DNA of 64,000 nucleotides, taken from NCBI RefSeq assembly GCF_000758665.1, contig NZ_CP009285.1:1-64000 (forward strand). The letters run 5' to 3'. Below are positions 1 through 16,901 of this stretch, piece after piece. Position numbers and translations under genes: made by a program. The first letter of the stretch is position 1. Each line of letters starts with the position of its first letter. This stretch comes from Paenibacillus borealis (GTDB taxonomy: Bacteria > Bacillota > Bacilli > Paenibacillales > Paenibacillaceae). Under the pieces are notes generated by a model. The model was not told the DNA's origin. It did not search any database and saw nothing but the letters and a program-made list of their open reading frames with translations.

Positions 1-87
1 GATAAGATTCAGCAACAACCCATTTTCTTCGACATTTCCACTTCATGGCTGATGCCACATTTGGAAGATTTAAAGGAGTGACAGTCT

Positions 88-1434
88 GTGGACAGCCATA
101 CTTCCGAATTATGGCAGCAAATTTTATCGATTATTCAAACCAAACTAAGCAAGCCGAGCTTTGATACCTGGTTTAAGGCTACCAAGGCCTTAACGTTTAG
201 CCCCCAGGCTCTTATTATCTCGGCGCCTACAACTTTTGCCGTAGAATGGCTGGAAAGTCGCTACACCAAACTGGTAGGAGCAACAGTTTATGAGGTCACC
301 GGACAACAGGTTGACGTCAAATTTGTAATTGAAGAGAACAAACCCTCTGAGCCGATCGTTCAACAAATGGCACCCTCTCCCGCAGTTTCACGCGAAGAAG
401 CACAGACGCATTTGCTCAATCCCAAATACACTTTTGATACGTTCGTGATCGGCTCGGGCAACCGTTTTGCGCATGCGGCCTCACTGGCAGTAGCCGAAGC
501 GCCGGCCAAAGCTTACAATCCTTTGTTTTTGTACGGAGGCGTGGGTCTCGGGAAGACTCACTTGATGCATGCCATCGGGCACTATGTGCTGGAGCATAAC
601 CCCAATAATAAGGTTATCTACATCTCGTCCGAGAAATTTACGAATGAATTCATCAACTCCATTCGTGACAACCGTGGTGAAAGCTTCCGTAACAAATACC
701 GCAATGTTGACATTTTGCTGATTGACGATATTCAATTCCTGGCCGGCAAAGAGTCAACGCAGGAGGAATTTTTCCATACGTTCAATGCTCTTCATGAAGA
801 ACGCAAGCAAATTATTATCTCAAGCGACCGGCCTCCAAAGGAAATTCCCACGCTGGAAGAACGGCTGCGCTCGCGCTTTGAATGGGGACTGATCACCGAT
901 ATTCAGCCTCCGGATCTGGAAACACGGATTGCCATTCTCCGTAAGAAGGCTAAGGCAGAGAACCTGGATATCCCGAACGAAGCGATGATGTATATCGCTA
1001 ATCAGATTGATACGAACATCCGTGAGCTTGAAGGCGCGCTAATACGCGTTGTGGCTTATTCATCACTGACTAACCAGGATGTGACGACGCATCTGGCAGC
1101 TGAAGCACTGAAGGATATCATTCCTTCCAGCCGGCCGAAGATGATTACGATCAACGATATTCAGCAAAAAGTCGGGGAATACTACAATTTGCGCATGGAG
1201 GATTTCAAAGCGCGGAAACGCACGAAGGCTGTTGCTTTTCCAAGGCAGATTGCCATGTATCTCTCCCGTGAATTAACCGATTATTCGCTTCCCAAGATCG
1301 GCGAGGCCTTCGGAGGACGCGATCATACGACAGTTATCCATGCCCATGAGAAGATTACGCAGCAATTAAAGGTGGACCAGGAGCTATATAAAGTGGTAAA
1401 TAATCTTGCGGAGAAAATTAAAAATCCTTCCTAA
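88..1434 (+). CDS. dnaA: Chromosomal replication initiator protein DnaA
   Basis: DnaA is the AAA+ ATPase that binds DnaA boxes at oriC, melts the origin and loads the replicative helicase. The 448-residue protein has the family's usual length and layout: an N-terminal protein-interaction domain (about 1-80), a short variable linker (about 85-110), the AAA+ core with Walker [10 protein letters not shown] at residues 150-158 and a DDIQF-type Walker B, and a C-terminal domain IV with the GGRDHTTV signature that reads the DnaA box. The GTG start at 88 is preceded by AAAGGAG at 72-78. TGTGGACA next to the start codon resembles a reversed DnaA box, so autoregulation is possible, but the promoter lies before the window. 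dnaN follows after the origin spacer. Confidence 0.98.
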   Translation: MDSHTSELWQQILSIIQTKLSKPSFDTWFKATKALTFSPQALIISAPTTFAVEWLESRYTKLVGATVYEVTGQQVDVKFVIEENKPSEPIVQQMAPSPAVSREEAQTHLLNPKYTFDTFVIGSGNRFAHAASLAVAEAPAKAYNPLFLYGGVGLGKTHLMHAIGHYVLEHNPNNKVIYISSEKFTNEFINSIRDNRGESFRNKYRNVDILLIDDIQFLAGKESTQEEFFHTFNALHEERKQIIISSDRPPKEIPTLEERLRSRFEWGLITDIQPPDLETRIAILRKKAKAENLDIPNEAMMYIANQIDTNIRELEGALIRVVAYSSLTNQDVTTHLAAEALKDIIPSSRPKMITINDIQQKVGEYYNLRMEDFKARKRTKAVAFPRQIAMYLSRELTDYSLPKIGEAFGGRDHTTVIHAHEKITQQLKVDQELYKVVNNLAEKIKNPS

Positions 1435-1440
1435 GAGGAA

Positions 1441-1560
1441 CAAAGAGCCTATACACAATCTATACACATGTGGGTAGGCTTAATTTTATGCTGTTTAGTG
1501 ACTTATCCACATAAACGGAGCCCCTACTACTAATACTATTAAATAACTATAATAATTCAT
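1441..1560. other. oriC: oriC spacer: DnaA-box cluster and DnaA-trio unwinding element
   Basis: The dnaA-dnaN spacer holds one exact DnaA box, TTATCCACA, at 1503-1511 and three seven-of-nine matches: CTATACACA at 1449-1457 and 1460-1468, and a reversed one at 1469-1477. The exact box is followed by a short GC cluster (GGAGCCCC) and then a run of trinucleotides of the form [C/T]TA from about 1524 to 1541, continuing into pure AT sequence to 1560. In B. subtilis this order (box, GC cluster, DnaA-trio) is the basal unwinding element downstream of dnaA. The role here is inferred from that match. The upstream half of a bipartite origin would lie before the window. Confidence 0.85.
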
Positions 1561-1630
1561 CTTCTAAGAGCAGGTTTCAAAGAAGATAAACGTACACCCA
1601 TTTCCCAATTTTTCAGCTAGGAGTGAAATC

Positions 1631-2773
1631 ATGAAAATCAGCATTCTCAAGAATGAACTTAACGAATCCATAGGACATGTCTCCAAGGCGATCTCGAGCA
1701 GAACAACCATCCCTATTTTGACCGGAATCAAGCTTGAGGTTAGCCACCAGGGAGTAACATTGACGGCAAGCGACACGGATATCTCGATCCAATCCTTTAT
1801 CCCTGCAGAAAATGACAGCCATACGATCGTAAAAGTGGAACAGCCCGGCAGCGTAGTGCTTCCAGCCAAGTTCTTTGTCGAGATCATCAAGAAGCTTCCC
1901 TCCAAAGAAATTCACATGGAAGTCAAAGAGGGCTTTCAAACCTATATCTCTTCCGGATCTACGGAGATTCAGATTGTTGGCCTGGACCCTGAAGAATTCC
2001 CTGTTCTGCCAAGCATTGAGGAGAATGAAACCATCTCGATGCCAGGCGATTTGCTGAAGAATATGATTAAACAAACCGCTTTCTCCATCTCTACACAAGA
2101 GACAACACCGATTCTGACGGGGATTCTGTGGAATCTTGCCGATAACGAGTTTAAGTTCACCGCTACCGACCGCCACCGTCTGGCAACAAGAGCAGCACAT
2201 CTGGAAGGTACAGAGAATGTTCAGTTTGCGAATATTGTTATTGCCGGCAAAACGCTGAACGAGCTCAGCAAAATTATTCCGGATCAGAATATGCTGGTGG
2301 ATATTGTCGTAGCAGATAACCAGGTCCTGTTCAAAATCGACAAAGTGCTGTTCTATTCGCGGATCCTGGACGGAATTTATCCGGATACTTCTAGAATTAT
2401 TCCAACCAACTACAAAACAGAACTAACTCTTGATACAAAAAAACTCAGCGAATCGATTGACCGCGCTTATTTGCTGTCCCGTGAAGAAAAAACGAACATC
2501 GTCCGCATGCAGACTCTTGAGAATGGTGATGTAGAGATTTCTTCCAGCTCGTCTGAGCTGGGTAAGGTCCGCGAAGAACTTGAAGTGATTGATTTCAAAG
2601 GTGAGCCTTTGCGGATCTCCTTCAACTCCAAATATATGCTGGACGTACTGAAGGTTGTGGAGAGTGAGCAGCTCGTGATTGCCTTCACCGGCATGATGAG
2701 TCCGATAATTCTCAGACCGCTCGACGAGAGCCGCAGCCTATATGTCATTCTGCCTTACCGGACAACCAATTAA
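1631..2773 (+). CDS. dnaN: DNA polymerase III beta subunit (sliding clamp)
   Basis: The clamp is a homodimeric ring that tethers DNA polymerase III and many repair proteins to DNA. The 380-residue product has the family's length and the three repeated clamp domains. The C-terminus YVILPYRTTN is a variant of the conserved tail that helps form the protein-binding cleft. The ATG at 1631 follows TAGGAGTG at 1618-1625. It is the second gene of the dnaA-dnaN pair, downstream of the origin spacer. Identification is by overall sequence and position. Confidence 0.98.
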   Translation: MKISILKNELNESIGHVSKAISSRTTIPILTGIKLEVSHQGVTLTASDTDISIQSFIPAENDSHTIVKVEQPGSVVLPAKFFVEIIKKLPSKEIHMEVKEGFQTYISSGSTEIQIVGLDPEEFPVLPSIEENETISMPGDLLKNMIKQTAFSISTQETTPILTGILWNLADNEFKFTATDRHRLATRAAHLEGTENVQFANIVIAGKTLNELSKIIPDQNMLVDIVVADNQVLFKIDKVLFYSRILDGIYPDTSRIIPTNYKTELTLDTKKLSESIDRAYLLSREEKTNIVRMQTLENGDVEISSSSSELGKVREELEVIDFKGEPLRISFNSKYMLDVLKVVESEQLVIAFTGMMSPIILRPLDESRSLYVILPYRTTN

Positions 2774-2789
2774 CGCCCTGTCCATGACC

Positions 2790-2841
2790 TGTGGATAAGT
2801 GGTGGAAAGGATAAAAAAGATGAAAAAAATAGTTATCCACA
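2790..2841. promoter_or_regulatory. Pair of inverted DnaA boxes at the dnaN/yaaA junction
   Basis: An exact reversed DnaA box (TGTGGATAA, 2790-2798) and an exact forward box (TTATCCACA, 2833-2841) face each other across the start of yaaA. A near match (TGTATCCACA) lies at 2885-2894. They could be an outlying DnaA-binding site that titrates DnaA or tunes recF-gyrB expression. Function is inferred from motif identity only. Confidence 0.65.
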
Positions 2842-3047
2842 GTGGATATATTAAGCTGGACCAGTTTTTGAAGCTGGCGGATTGTGTATCCACAGGCGGT
2901 ATGGCCAAAGCGCTGCTGCAGGAAGGGCATGTGCAAGTGAACGGGGAGAAAGAAGAACGCCGTGGCAGAAAGCTCTACCCGGGTGATAAGATAGAGGTAC
3001 AGGATAACGGCGTATTCGAAGTTGAAGGCGGCGGAGTCAAAGAGTAG
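2820..3047 (+). CDS. yaaA: S4-domain RNA-binding protein YaaA (RlbA family)
   Basis: This is a 75-residue protein consisting almost only of an S4 RNA-binding fold (IKLDQFLKLADCVSTGG... VQVNGE...GRKLYPGD). B. subtilis YaaA, encoded at the same place between dnaN and recF, has been linked to late maturation of the large ribosomal subunit. The start was chosen as ATG 2820 because GGAAAGG lies at 2804-2810. A GTG seven codons upstream is possible but lacks a ribosome site. The recF start follows 23 bases later, so the genes are likely co-transcribed. Confidence 0.92.
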   Translation: MKKIVIHSGYIKLDQFLKLADCVSTGGMAKALLQEGHVQVNGEKEERRGRKLYPGDKIEVQDNGVFEVEGGGVKE

Positions 3048-3070
3048 TACACCCAAGGAGGATCAGGGTC

Positions 3071-4189
3071 TTGTTTGTCAAAAACATCGGTCTGCAGTAT
3101 TACCGCAACTATGGGCTGCTGCGCCTTACGAATCTGGGGGATGTGAACCTCATTCTCGGCCAGAACGCCCAAGGCAAAACAAATCTCATGGAGGCTTTGT
3201 TCGTCCTGGCGATGACCAAAAGCCACCGTACCTCCAAGGACAAGGAACTCATATCGTTCGATGCTCCCGCAGGTTCCGCACAGATTGTAGCCGAAGTGGA
3301 GCGTAAATACGGTGATCTTAAGCTGGAGCTAACCCTGTCGGCTCAAGGCAAAAAAGCCAGAATTAACGGACTGGAGCAGCGCCGGCTTAGTGAATTCGTA
3401 GGTTCACTGAATGTGGTGATGTTTGCTCCGGAGGATCTGGAGATTGTCAAAGGCACCCCGGGCATACGGCGCCGGTTCCTTGACATGGAGATTGGCCAGG
3501 TCCAGCCCAGCTACCTGTTTCATCTGCAGCAATACCAGAAGGTGCTGCTCCAAAGAGGCAATCTGCTGAAGCAGTTATGGGGAAAAGAGGCAGCCGGCAA
3601 GGAGCTTCTGGAGATTTGGGATGCCCAACTTGTAGAGCATGGTGTTAAAATCGTCAAAAAAAGGAAACAATTCATAAAGAAGCTGCAGATATGGGCAGAA
3701 AGCATCCACCGCGGCATTACAAACGGCGGAGAAGAGCTTAAACTGCTCTATGTCCCCTCTTTCGGTGAGCGTGAAGAGGAAGATGAAGCTGTCTTATTAG
3801 ACAAATTTATGTTAAAGTTATCACAAACGAGAGATCAGGAAATCAGGCGCGGCATGACGCTGACGGGTCCCCATAGGGATGACCTGTCCTTTTTTATCAA
3901 CGGAAGAGAAGCTCAGGTCTACGGTTCCCAGGGACAGCAACGTACGGCAGCTTTATCGCTCAAGCTGGCGGAAATTGAACTGATCCATGAGGAGATCGGA
4001 GAGTATCCTGTGCTGCTTCTTGATGATGTTTTGTCTGAACTTGATCCCTATCGTCAGACCCAGCTTATCGAAACTTTTCAAAGCAAGGTACAGACTTTCA
4101 TCACCGCCACCGGTGTGGAGGGACTGAATGCCGATAAATTAAAAGGCGCAAGCCTGTATCATGTTCACGGCGGCACAGTGGAGTTATAA
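3071..4189 (+). CDS. recF: DNA replication and repair protein RecF
   Basis: RecF is an SMC-like ATPase that, with RecO and RecR, loads RecA at gapped DNA. The 372-residue product shows the Walker A GQNAQGKTN at residues 30-38, the ABC-type signature in the YGSQGQQR segment and the Walker B LLLDDVLSELD near the C-terminus. The start is TTG 3071, supported by AAGGAGGA at 3055-3062. It sits between yaaA and remB in the classic origin operon. Confidence 0.97.
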   Translation: MFVKNIGLQYYRNYGLLRLTNLGDVNLILGQNAQGKTNLMEALFVLAMTKSHRTSKDKELISFDAPAGSAQIVAEVERKYGDLKLELTLSAQGKKARINGLEQRRLSEFVGSLNVVMFAPEDLEIVKGTPGIRRRFLDMEIGQVQPSYLFHLQQYQKVLLQRGNLLKQLWGKEAAGKELLEIWDAQLVEHGVKIVKKRKQFIKKLQIWAESIHRGITNGGEELKLLYVPSFGEREEEDEAVLLDKFMLKLSQTRDQEIRRGMTLTGPHRDDLSFFINGREAQVYGSQGQQRTAALSLKLAEIELIHEEIGEYPVLLLDDVLSELDPYRQTQLIETFQSKVQTFITATGVEGLNADKLKGASLYHVHGGTVEL

Positions 4190-4204
4190 GAGCGGAGGAA
4201 GACC

Positions 4205-6410
<2,206 letters not shown>

Positions 6411-6428
6411 ACGCAAGCTATATAACGA

Positions 6429-6470
6429 ACCTCCGGTTCTCCCGTAAGGGATGAAACCGGAGGTTTTTTT
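6429..6470 (+). terminator. Intrinsic terminator after gyrB
   Basis: Ten-base arms ACCTCCGGTT (6429-6438) and AACCGGAGGT (6455-6464) form a GC-rich hairpin that runs directly into seven T residues. It ends the dnaN-gyrB transcript and separates it from the converging minus-strand gene. Confidence 0.9.
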
Positions 6471-6502
6471 ATTGGGAATAACGTTTTGCTGTCGGGGGGG
6501 GA

Positions 6503-7393
6503 TTAGCGCTTTAGCCTTGGTTTTCTGCGGCGGTAGCCCGGGGCCGGCCGGTTGCGCTTCAAACGTCCATAGGCAACAGCATAGCGTTGGATTCTGCGGT
6601 AAATAGCTTTGTTCGGGAACATTTTGAAGACAATGATCGACGGCAGCGTGTTAACCTCAAGCAGCCACAGATCATGATGCTGATCCATTGCCACATCCAG
6701 TCCGATCTCTTTGAGACCCGGATAGGCCGTTTCCAGCTGTGAACCGATTCTAACTCCCAGTGATTTCAGCTGCTGGATGGTTGCAGTCATTTCGCCTGGC
6801 GTCATATGTTCCTGGAACAGGTCATCGATCTGAAAGATGCTGCCTCCGTTGTGATAGTTCGTGACCACCTTTTGCGGAGCGGCCACGCGGCCGAGCATGC
6901 CCGTAGTCTCCCAGGCTCCCTGAAGATTCTTCTGGGTCAGTACCCGCAGATCAAAAGGCCGGTCCTGATGCTGGAGCAGATCTATGCCTTGCTGCACGAG
7001 ATAAGTACGCCCCTTAATCCGCGGCAATAGGGCAGCATGAAGCTCTTCCGGTGTATTGAAAATCTCCGCATCTTTGGCGTATCTCAGAATATACATCAGC
7101 TTGGGTTCTGCTGGTGCTTCTGCTTCACAGGTTAAGGGATCTGCTTCCGGGTAGCTGAAGTCCGGCTGCTGCTCGCTGGGGCTCAAATGAACTACCCGCT
7201 GTTCAGCTCTCATGACTCCGCTGCCGTAGGTGCCGCGGTCAGGTTTGATATATACCGTTCCGTACAGACCCAGCAGCTCTTTCAAATCTTCCAGGGCGTA
7301 TTTACGTGTTTCCGGAATGAAGACCGAGAGCAGGCGGTTCTGAAGAATGACTTTCGTTTTTGCCCACTTGCTGGACACGCGCTGAATCCTCAT
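6503..7393 (-). CDS. YheC/YheD-family ATP-grasp protein
   Basis: This 296-residue protein resembles the YheC/YheD family, ATP-grasp-like proteins associated in Bacillus with the endospore coat. Seen in the sequence: a nucleotide-binding stretch (IKPDRGTYGSGV), the RPFDLRVL motif, and a C-terminal GLDVAMDQ... LLEVNTLPS that fits the metal and ATP-binding end of an ATP-grasp fold. The start was set at the ATG at 7393 because AAGGAGG lies just upstream on the minus strand. An upstream in-frame ATG at 7462 lacks such a site. It is the only minus-strand gene in the first 17 kb, placed between gyrB and gyrA, which are adjacent in B. subtilis. Substrate unknown. Confidence 0.85.
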   Translation of the reverse strand: MRIQRVSSKWAKTKVILQNRLLSVFIPETRKYALEDLKELLGLYGTVYIKPDRGTYGSGVMRAEQRVVHLSPSEQQPDFSYPEADPLTCEAEAPAEPKLMYILRYAKDAEIFNTPEELHAALLPRIKGRTYLVQQGIDLLQHQDRPFDLRVLTQKNLQGAWETTGMLGRVAAPQKVVTNYHNGGSIFQIDDLFQEHMTPGEMTATIQQLKSLGVRIGSQLETAYPGLKEIGLDVAMDQHHDLWLLEVNTLPSIIVFKMFPNKAIYRRIQRYAVAYGRLKRNRPAPGYRRRKPRLKR

Positions 7394-7736
7394 TTTCTGC
7401 CTCCTTGGGTAGTTGTGCAGTTGCCGGTTTTCCCACAGATGAACGTATATCCGTTTGTTCATCTGTGGCGAATTTTCAGGACAATCTAACTAAACAATGT
7501 TATAATATAAGGATATGGGGTTATGCTTTTTTGGACGAAATCAGGGTCATAAAGCCATTCTTCTTGTCTTTACAGTCTATGTACTGAAGACACCAGCGGA
7601 AAGGGCGTATATCCTTATCCGTACTAAAAGAAAATCAATATAGAAGATAAAAGGCTATCATGTTTAATTGTGCTGCTTTTGTGAAAGTAATATAATAAAG
7701 GGTAGCGGTTTTTAACTGAAGGAGGTCCACCAACTC

Positions 7737-10283
7737 ATGGCTGAACAAAATAACCCGCAAATCAGGGATCGGGACATTGGCGTGGAAATGCGTGAATCCT
7801 TTATGGATTACGCAATGAGCATCATTGTAAGCCGGGCTTTGCCGGATGTGCGGGATGGACTTAAGCCTGTTCACCGACGCATTTTGTTTGCGATGTCGGA
7901 ACTTGGAATGTCCTCGGATAAACCTCACAAGAAATCAGCGAGAATCGTCGGTGAGGTTATCGGTAAGTATCACCCTCACGGTGACTCGGCGGTTTATGAA
8001 ACAATGGTACGTATGGCACAGGATTTCTCCATGCGCTATATGCTCGTAGACGGCCACGGAAACTTCGGCTCCATTGACGGAGATATGGCAGCTGCGATGC
8101 GTTATACCGAAGCGAGGCTGTCCAAAATCGCCGGAGAAATGCTCCGCGATCTGAACAAAGAAACAGTTGATTTCGCTCCCAACTATGACGGTGAAGAGAA
8201 TGAGCCTGTAGTATTGCCGGCGCGTTACCCTAACCTGCTTGTGAACGGGGTTTCGGGGATTGCGGTCGGTATGGCTACCAATATTCCTCCGCACAATCTG
8301 GGCGAGGTCATTGATGGTGTACAGGCAATGATCAAGAATCCTGACATTACGCCTATGGAGCTTATGGAATATATTCAGGGCCCGGATTTCCCGACGGCCG
8401 GTTATATTTTGGGCCGTGAAGGCATCCGTCAGGCTTACCGCACAGGACGCGGATCGGTTACTATGCGTGCCAAAGCGACGATTGAAGAGAATAACGGTAA
8501 AGCGCGGATTATTGTGCATGAGCTTCCTTACCAGGTCAACAAAGCCAGACTGGTTGAGAAGATTGCTGAATTGGTGCGTGAGAAACGTATCGAGGGCATT
8601 ACGGATTTGCGTGATGAATCTGACCGTAACGGAATGCGTGTAGTCGTTGAAATGAGACGTGATGTGAATCCTAGCGTCGTGCTCAACAACCTCTACAAAC
8701 ATACCTCTATGCAGTCTACCTTCGGGATTAACATGCTGGCTATCGTCAATAATGAACCGAAGATTCTGAACCTGCGTGATGTGTTGTATCATTATTTGCA
8801 GCATCAGATCGAAGTTATCCGTCGCCGGACCGTGTTTGACCTGAAGAAGGCGGAAGCCCGGGCGCATATTCTGGAAGGCCTGCGTGTTGCCCTCGATCAT
8901 CTGGATGAGGTTATTGCTCTTATCCGTGCTTCACGGACAACAGATATTGCCCGTGAAGGCTTGATGGAGACCTTCAGTCTAAGCTTGGAGCAGGCTCAGG
9001 CGATCCTCGATATGCGGATGCAACGCCTGACCGGTCTGGAACGCGAGAAGATTGAGAATGAATATAACGAATTATTGGCCAAAATCACTGAATACAAGGA
9101 GATTCTGGCTAATGAGCATCTCGTCCTGGAGATTATCAGCAATGAGCTGCAGGAGATTCGTGATAAGTACTCTGATGACCGCCGTACGGAAATTACGGTT
9201 GGGGAAGAGAGTATTCTCGATGAGGATCTGATTCCACGTGAAGAGGTTGTAATCACGATTACACATACCGGCTACATCAAACGTCTTCCGGTTAGCACTT
9301 ACCGCAGCCAGAAGCGCGGGGGCCGCGGTGTAATCGGGATGGATACCAAGGACCAGGACTTTGTGGAGCATCTCTTCGTGAGTAATTCCCATAACTACCT
9401 GATGTTCTTCACCGATAAAGGTAAAGTGTACCGGATTAAGGCTTATGAGATTCCGGAGCTTGGCCGCACCGCCCGGGGAACGCCGATCATCAACCTGATT
9501 CAAATTGAGCAGGGTGAGAAGATTAGCGCGGTAATCCAGGTAGAGGAAGCGGACAGCGACAAATACCTGTTCTTCGCTACCCGGGAAGGGATCGTGAAGA
9601 AGACCCCTCTGGAGGACTACAACAACATCCGCAAGGGTGGTCTGATCGCGATTAATCTCCGTGAGGAAGATTCATTGATTGAAGTGAAGCTGACCGATGG
9701 TGAGCAGAACCTGATTATCGGGACTGCACGCGGAATGTCGATTACCTTCTCCGAGAGCGATGTGCGTTCCATGGGCCGCAGTGCTACAGGGGTTAAAGGG
9801 ATCACGCTTGATGACAATGACCATGTCATTGGTATGGACTGCGTGGACAAGGATCTTGAAGTGCTGATTGTAACAACCAAGGGTTATGGTAAACGGACAC
9901 CTGCCGGTGATTACCGTTCGCAGACCCGCGGAGGTAAAGGCATCAAGACTATTAACCTTACCGATAAGAACGGACCGGTAGTCGGGCTGAAGGTTGTCAA
10001 GACTGATGAGGACCTCATGATTATTACGACCAGCGGTACTCTAATCCGGACCAGTATGGATGGAATTTCCACAATGGGCCGGTACGCACAGGGCGTTAAG
10101 CTGATTAACATCCGTGAGGATGATGCAGTGGCTACGCTATGCAGAGCGGATAAAGAGGAAGATGACTTGTCCGAGCAAGAGGAAGGCGAAGAAATTCAAG
10201 GTACAGTAGTGGAAGGCGATGGCGAAATTAGCGAGCCTGAAGCGGAAACGGATACCGGGAACGAAGACGATAGCCTCGAATAA
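7737..10283 (+). CDS. gyrA: DNA gyrase subunit A
   Basis: GyrA is the DNA cleavage and rejoining subunit of gyrase. The 848-residue protein has the catalytic tyrosine at Y123 (RYTEARLS) and, in the quinolone-resistance region [10 protein letters not shown], Ser84 and Glu88, the usual susceptible-type residues. The C-terminal beta-pinwheel repeats include the GyrA box QKRGGRG. The last 50 or so residues are very acidic ([13 protein letters not shown]...), a variable feature of gyrase tails. ATG 7737 follows AAGGAGG at 7719-7725. A TATAAT at 7691-7696 with a weak TTGTGC 17 bases upstream is a possible promoter. Confidence 0.98.
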   Translation: MAEQNNPQIRDRDIGVEMRESFMDYAMSIIVSRALPDVRDGLKPVHRRILFAMSELGMSSDKPHKKSARIVGEVIGKYHPHGDSAVYETMVRMAQDFSMRYMLVDGHGNFGSIDGDMAAAMRYTEARLSKIAGEMLRDLNKETVDFAPNYDGEENEPVVLPARYPNLLVNGVSGIAVGMATNIPPHNLGEVIDGVQAMIKNPDITPMELMEYIQGPDFPTAGYILGREGIRQAYRTGRGSVTMRAKATIEENNGKARIIVHELPYQVNKARLVEKIAELVREKRIEGITDLRDESDRNGMRVVVEMRRDVNPSVVLNNLYKHTSMQSTFGINMLAIVNNEPKILNLRDVLYHYLQHQIEVIRRRTVFDLKKAEARAHILEGLRVALDHLDEVIALIRASRTTDIAREGLMETFSLSLEQAQAILDMRMQRLTGLEREKIENEYNELLAKITEYKEILANEHLVLEIISNELQEIRDKYSDDRRTEITVGEESILDEDLIPREEVVITITHTGYIKRLPVSTYRSQKRGGRGVIGMDTKDQDFVEHLFVSNSHNYLMFFTDKGKVYRIKAYEIPELGRTARGTPIINLIQIEQGEKISAVIQVEEADSDKYLFFATREGIVKKTPLEDYNNIRKGGLIAINLREEDSLIEVKLTDGEQNLIIGTARGMSITFSESDVRSMGRSATGVKGITLDDNDHVIGMDCVDKDLEVLIVTTKGYGKRTPAGDYRSQTRGGKGIKTINLTDKNGPVVGLKVVKTDEDLMIITTSGTLIRTSMDGISTMGRYAQGVKLINIREDDAVATLCRADKEEDDLSEQEEGEEIQGTVVEGDGEISEPEAETDTGNEDDSLE

Positions 10284-10296
10284 TCCTTTGCAGCAT

Positions 10297-10336
10297 AAGC
10301 ATGAGTTTCTGATTTATAGAAGCTCATGCTTTTTTA
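10297..10336 (+). terminator. Intrinsic terminator after gyrA
   Basis: Arms AAGCATGAG (10297-10305) and CTCATGCTT (10323-10331) pair perfectly, with a T run to 10336. Confidence 0.85.
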
Positions 10337-10430
10337 TTTATAGAATGGGAGTCCGCTATCTAGCCGCTTGCCGGGTTCCATACTATAATTAGAGAATTAC
10401 AGGTGTCACAGAAATAAAGGGGCTGAATTT

Positions 10431-11531
10431 ATGCCAAACATATCCGTTGGAGAGATCAAAGCGGGATCAAAGATTATTAAGGATGTAATCACTCCATTGG
10501 GAGGAGTGTTATTCAGTAAAGGCAAGATCATACTTCCGCGGGATATTGAGATACTGCAAGCCTTTTTGATAGGGCAAGTGGAGATTGAGGGAGTTCAGGG
10601 AGAGGACAAAGCTCAGGAAGGCTCCAAACCGGCAGTGAAGCAGCAGGCAGCCAAAACAGGTGCGCTCATTAATGAGTCCATACTGGCCAAGAGCAATTCT
10701 CCGCTTCACGATGAGTATGAGAAGATGCTGGTGCTAATTAAGCAGAGTTATCGCGCAGCAACCGCAGCGGTACTTCCGATATTTGAGTTGCGGAGCCAAC
10801 TGGAGCTGTTGATCAGCCATTTGAAAGATTATCATGTCTTGAAGTTTGCACCGCGTGTCCTGTTTGACCAGGACTATAATTATCATAACGCTGTATTGTC
10901 AGCCCTAACTTCATATAAAATTGCCCAGTGGTGCGGATATCCGCAAAAGGATTGGATGCAGGCTGCCTTTGCCGGTTTGCTTCATGATATAGGGAACATT
11001 AAGGTTGATGAGACTTTGCTGCACAAGCCGACTCCTCTTAAGGGCACTGAGATAGAAGAAGTACGCAGGCATACCACCTATGGATACCAGCTGTTGCGTA
11101 ATGTTACAGCAATCAACGAAGGTGTCAGACTAGCTGCCCTGCAGCATCATGAGAAGATAGACGGTTCTGGTTATCCGCTTAAGCTGGATGGCAGCCAGAT
11201 TCACTTCTATGCGAAGATTGTTGCGGTCGCCGATATCTTCCATGCCATGACGCTTGAAAAATCCTACAGGAAGGCTCAGTCGCCTTATCTGGTTCTGGAG
11301 CAGATTCAGAAGGAGAGCTTCGGGAAGCTAGACCCGGTTATTGTACAAACCTTCATTCAAAAAACAACGGATCTCTATAATGGCACGCGGATACGCCTCA
11401 GCGACGGGCGGCATGGGGAGATCATCTTTACGGATCGCACTAATCCTACAAGACCAATGGTCCAGGTTGAAGGCAAGATCGTGAATCTGGTCAATGAACG
11501 GGAGCTTCATATTCAGGAGATTATTGCTTAG
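10431..11531 (+). CDS. HD-GYP domain protein, probable cyclic-di-GMP phosphodiesterase
   Basis: HD-GYP proteins hydrolyse cyclic di-GMP with a bi- or trinuclear metal centre. The 366-residue product has a DUF3391-like N-terminal region, then an HD-GYP domain with H185-D186 (LLHDIGN), the HH pair at 239-240 and the diagnostic GYP at 247-249 in HHEKIDGSGYP. No membrane segment or sensor domain is evident, so it is probably cytosolic. It stands alone between gyrA and the rRNA operon. The start is ATG 10431 with AAAGG at 10416-10420. Activity is inferred from conserved residues, and substrate specificity is unproven. Confidence 0.87.
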   Translation: MPNISVGEIKAGSKIIKDVITPLGGVLFSKGKIILPRDIEILQAFLIGQVEIEGVQGEDKAQEGSKPAVKQQAAKTGALINESILAKSNSPLHDEYEKMLVLIKQSYRAATAAVLPIFELRSQLELLISHLKDYHVLKFAPRVLFDQDYNYHNAVLSALTSYKIAQWCGYPQKDWMQAAFAGLLHDIGNIKVDETLLHKPTPLKGTEIEEVRRHTTYGYQLLRNVTAINEGVRLAALQHHEKIDGSGYPLKLDGSQIHFYAKIVAVADIFHAMTLEKSYRKAQSPYLVLEQIQKESFGKLDPVIVQTFIQKTTDLYNGTRIRLSDGRHGEIIFTDRTNPTRPMVQVEGKIVNLVNERELHIQEIIA

Positions 11532-11632
11532 GCATAAGCGGGTGTGATCAACAGAAGCTATGTCATCTGTGGCTAGCCTTATCCGGGCGGTTATTAGGGG
11601 CATAGCTTTTATAATTGAATTCAAAATAATGC

Positions 11633-11661
11633 TTGCAATCAGAATCTATACATGATATATT
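11633..11661 (+). promoter_or_regulatory. rRNA operon promoter P1 (sigma-A)
   Basis: TTGCAA at 11633-11638 and TATATT at 11656-11661 are separated by exactly 17 bases. It is the upstream member of a tandem pair ahead of the 16S gene. Confidence 0.75.
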
Positions 11662-11719
11662 CTATTTCTGGCCGCGAAACATCAACGTCGGGCTCGAAAA
11701 AGAAGTTGAAAAAAGAGCT

Positions 11720-11748
11720 TGCATTGATAGGTTGGATGTGATATATTA
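11720..11748 (+). promoter_or_regulatory. rRNA operon promoter P2 (sigma-A)
   Basis: TTGCAT at 11720-11725 and TATATT at 11743-11748 are separated by 17 bases, giving the same architecture as P1, 87 bases upstream. Tandem promoters are usual for Bacillales rRNA operons. Confidence 0.8.
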
Positions 11749-11800
11749 TAAGAGTTGCTGGTGACGCAGTGAGCGGCGCTAACAACGAGCTTGATCTTTG

Positions 11801-11822
11801 AAAACTGAACAACGAGTGAGTA
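11801..11822 (+). other. 5' arm of the pre-16S processing stem
   Basis: This 22-base leader segment is complementary at 21 of 22 positions to 13544-13565 after the 16S gene. The pairing would enclose the whole pre-16S RNA, as in the RNase III processing stalks of other bacteria. The leader also holds a small hairpin at about 11827-11846 (GATCGCTTCGGCGAGATC). Confidence 0.85.
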
Positions 11823-11907
11823 TCGGAGATCGCTTCGGCGAGATCCAAAGTAGAGAATATAACAATTCTCGTCAGATGTTTCAAAATGAGCAATCGCTCT
11901 TTCTAAA

Positions 11908-16731
<4,824 letters not shown>

Positions 16732-16734
16732 TAA

Positions 16735-16780
16735 TTCTAACACGCAGATTCGTTTCGGATTCAGTTTTCAGGCGATCAAG
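16735..16780 (+). other. 3' arm of the pre-23S processing stem
   Basis: This segment is complementary to 13590-13635 upstream of 23S over about 45 bases with only a few mismatches. It would form the long base-paired stalk from which mature 23S is cut, which in B. subtilis is done by Mini-III and RNase III. Confidence 0.85.
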
Positions 16781-16901
16781 CCTGATACATCTTAAGCTGC
16801 ATGTCCTTTCAGGGGACTGATCTTTTCTCGCAGCGTATATTTTGGAAGGTTGATTATTTTCCTGAGGAAATTCAGGGAGAAAAGCGACCGGAAAAAATCC
16901 G

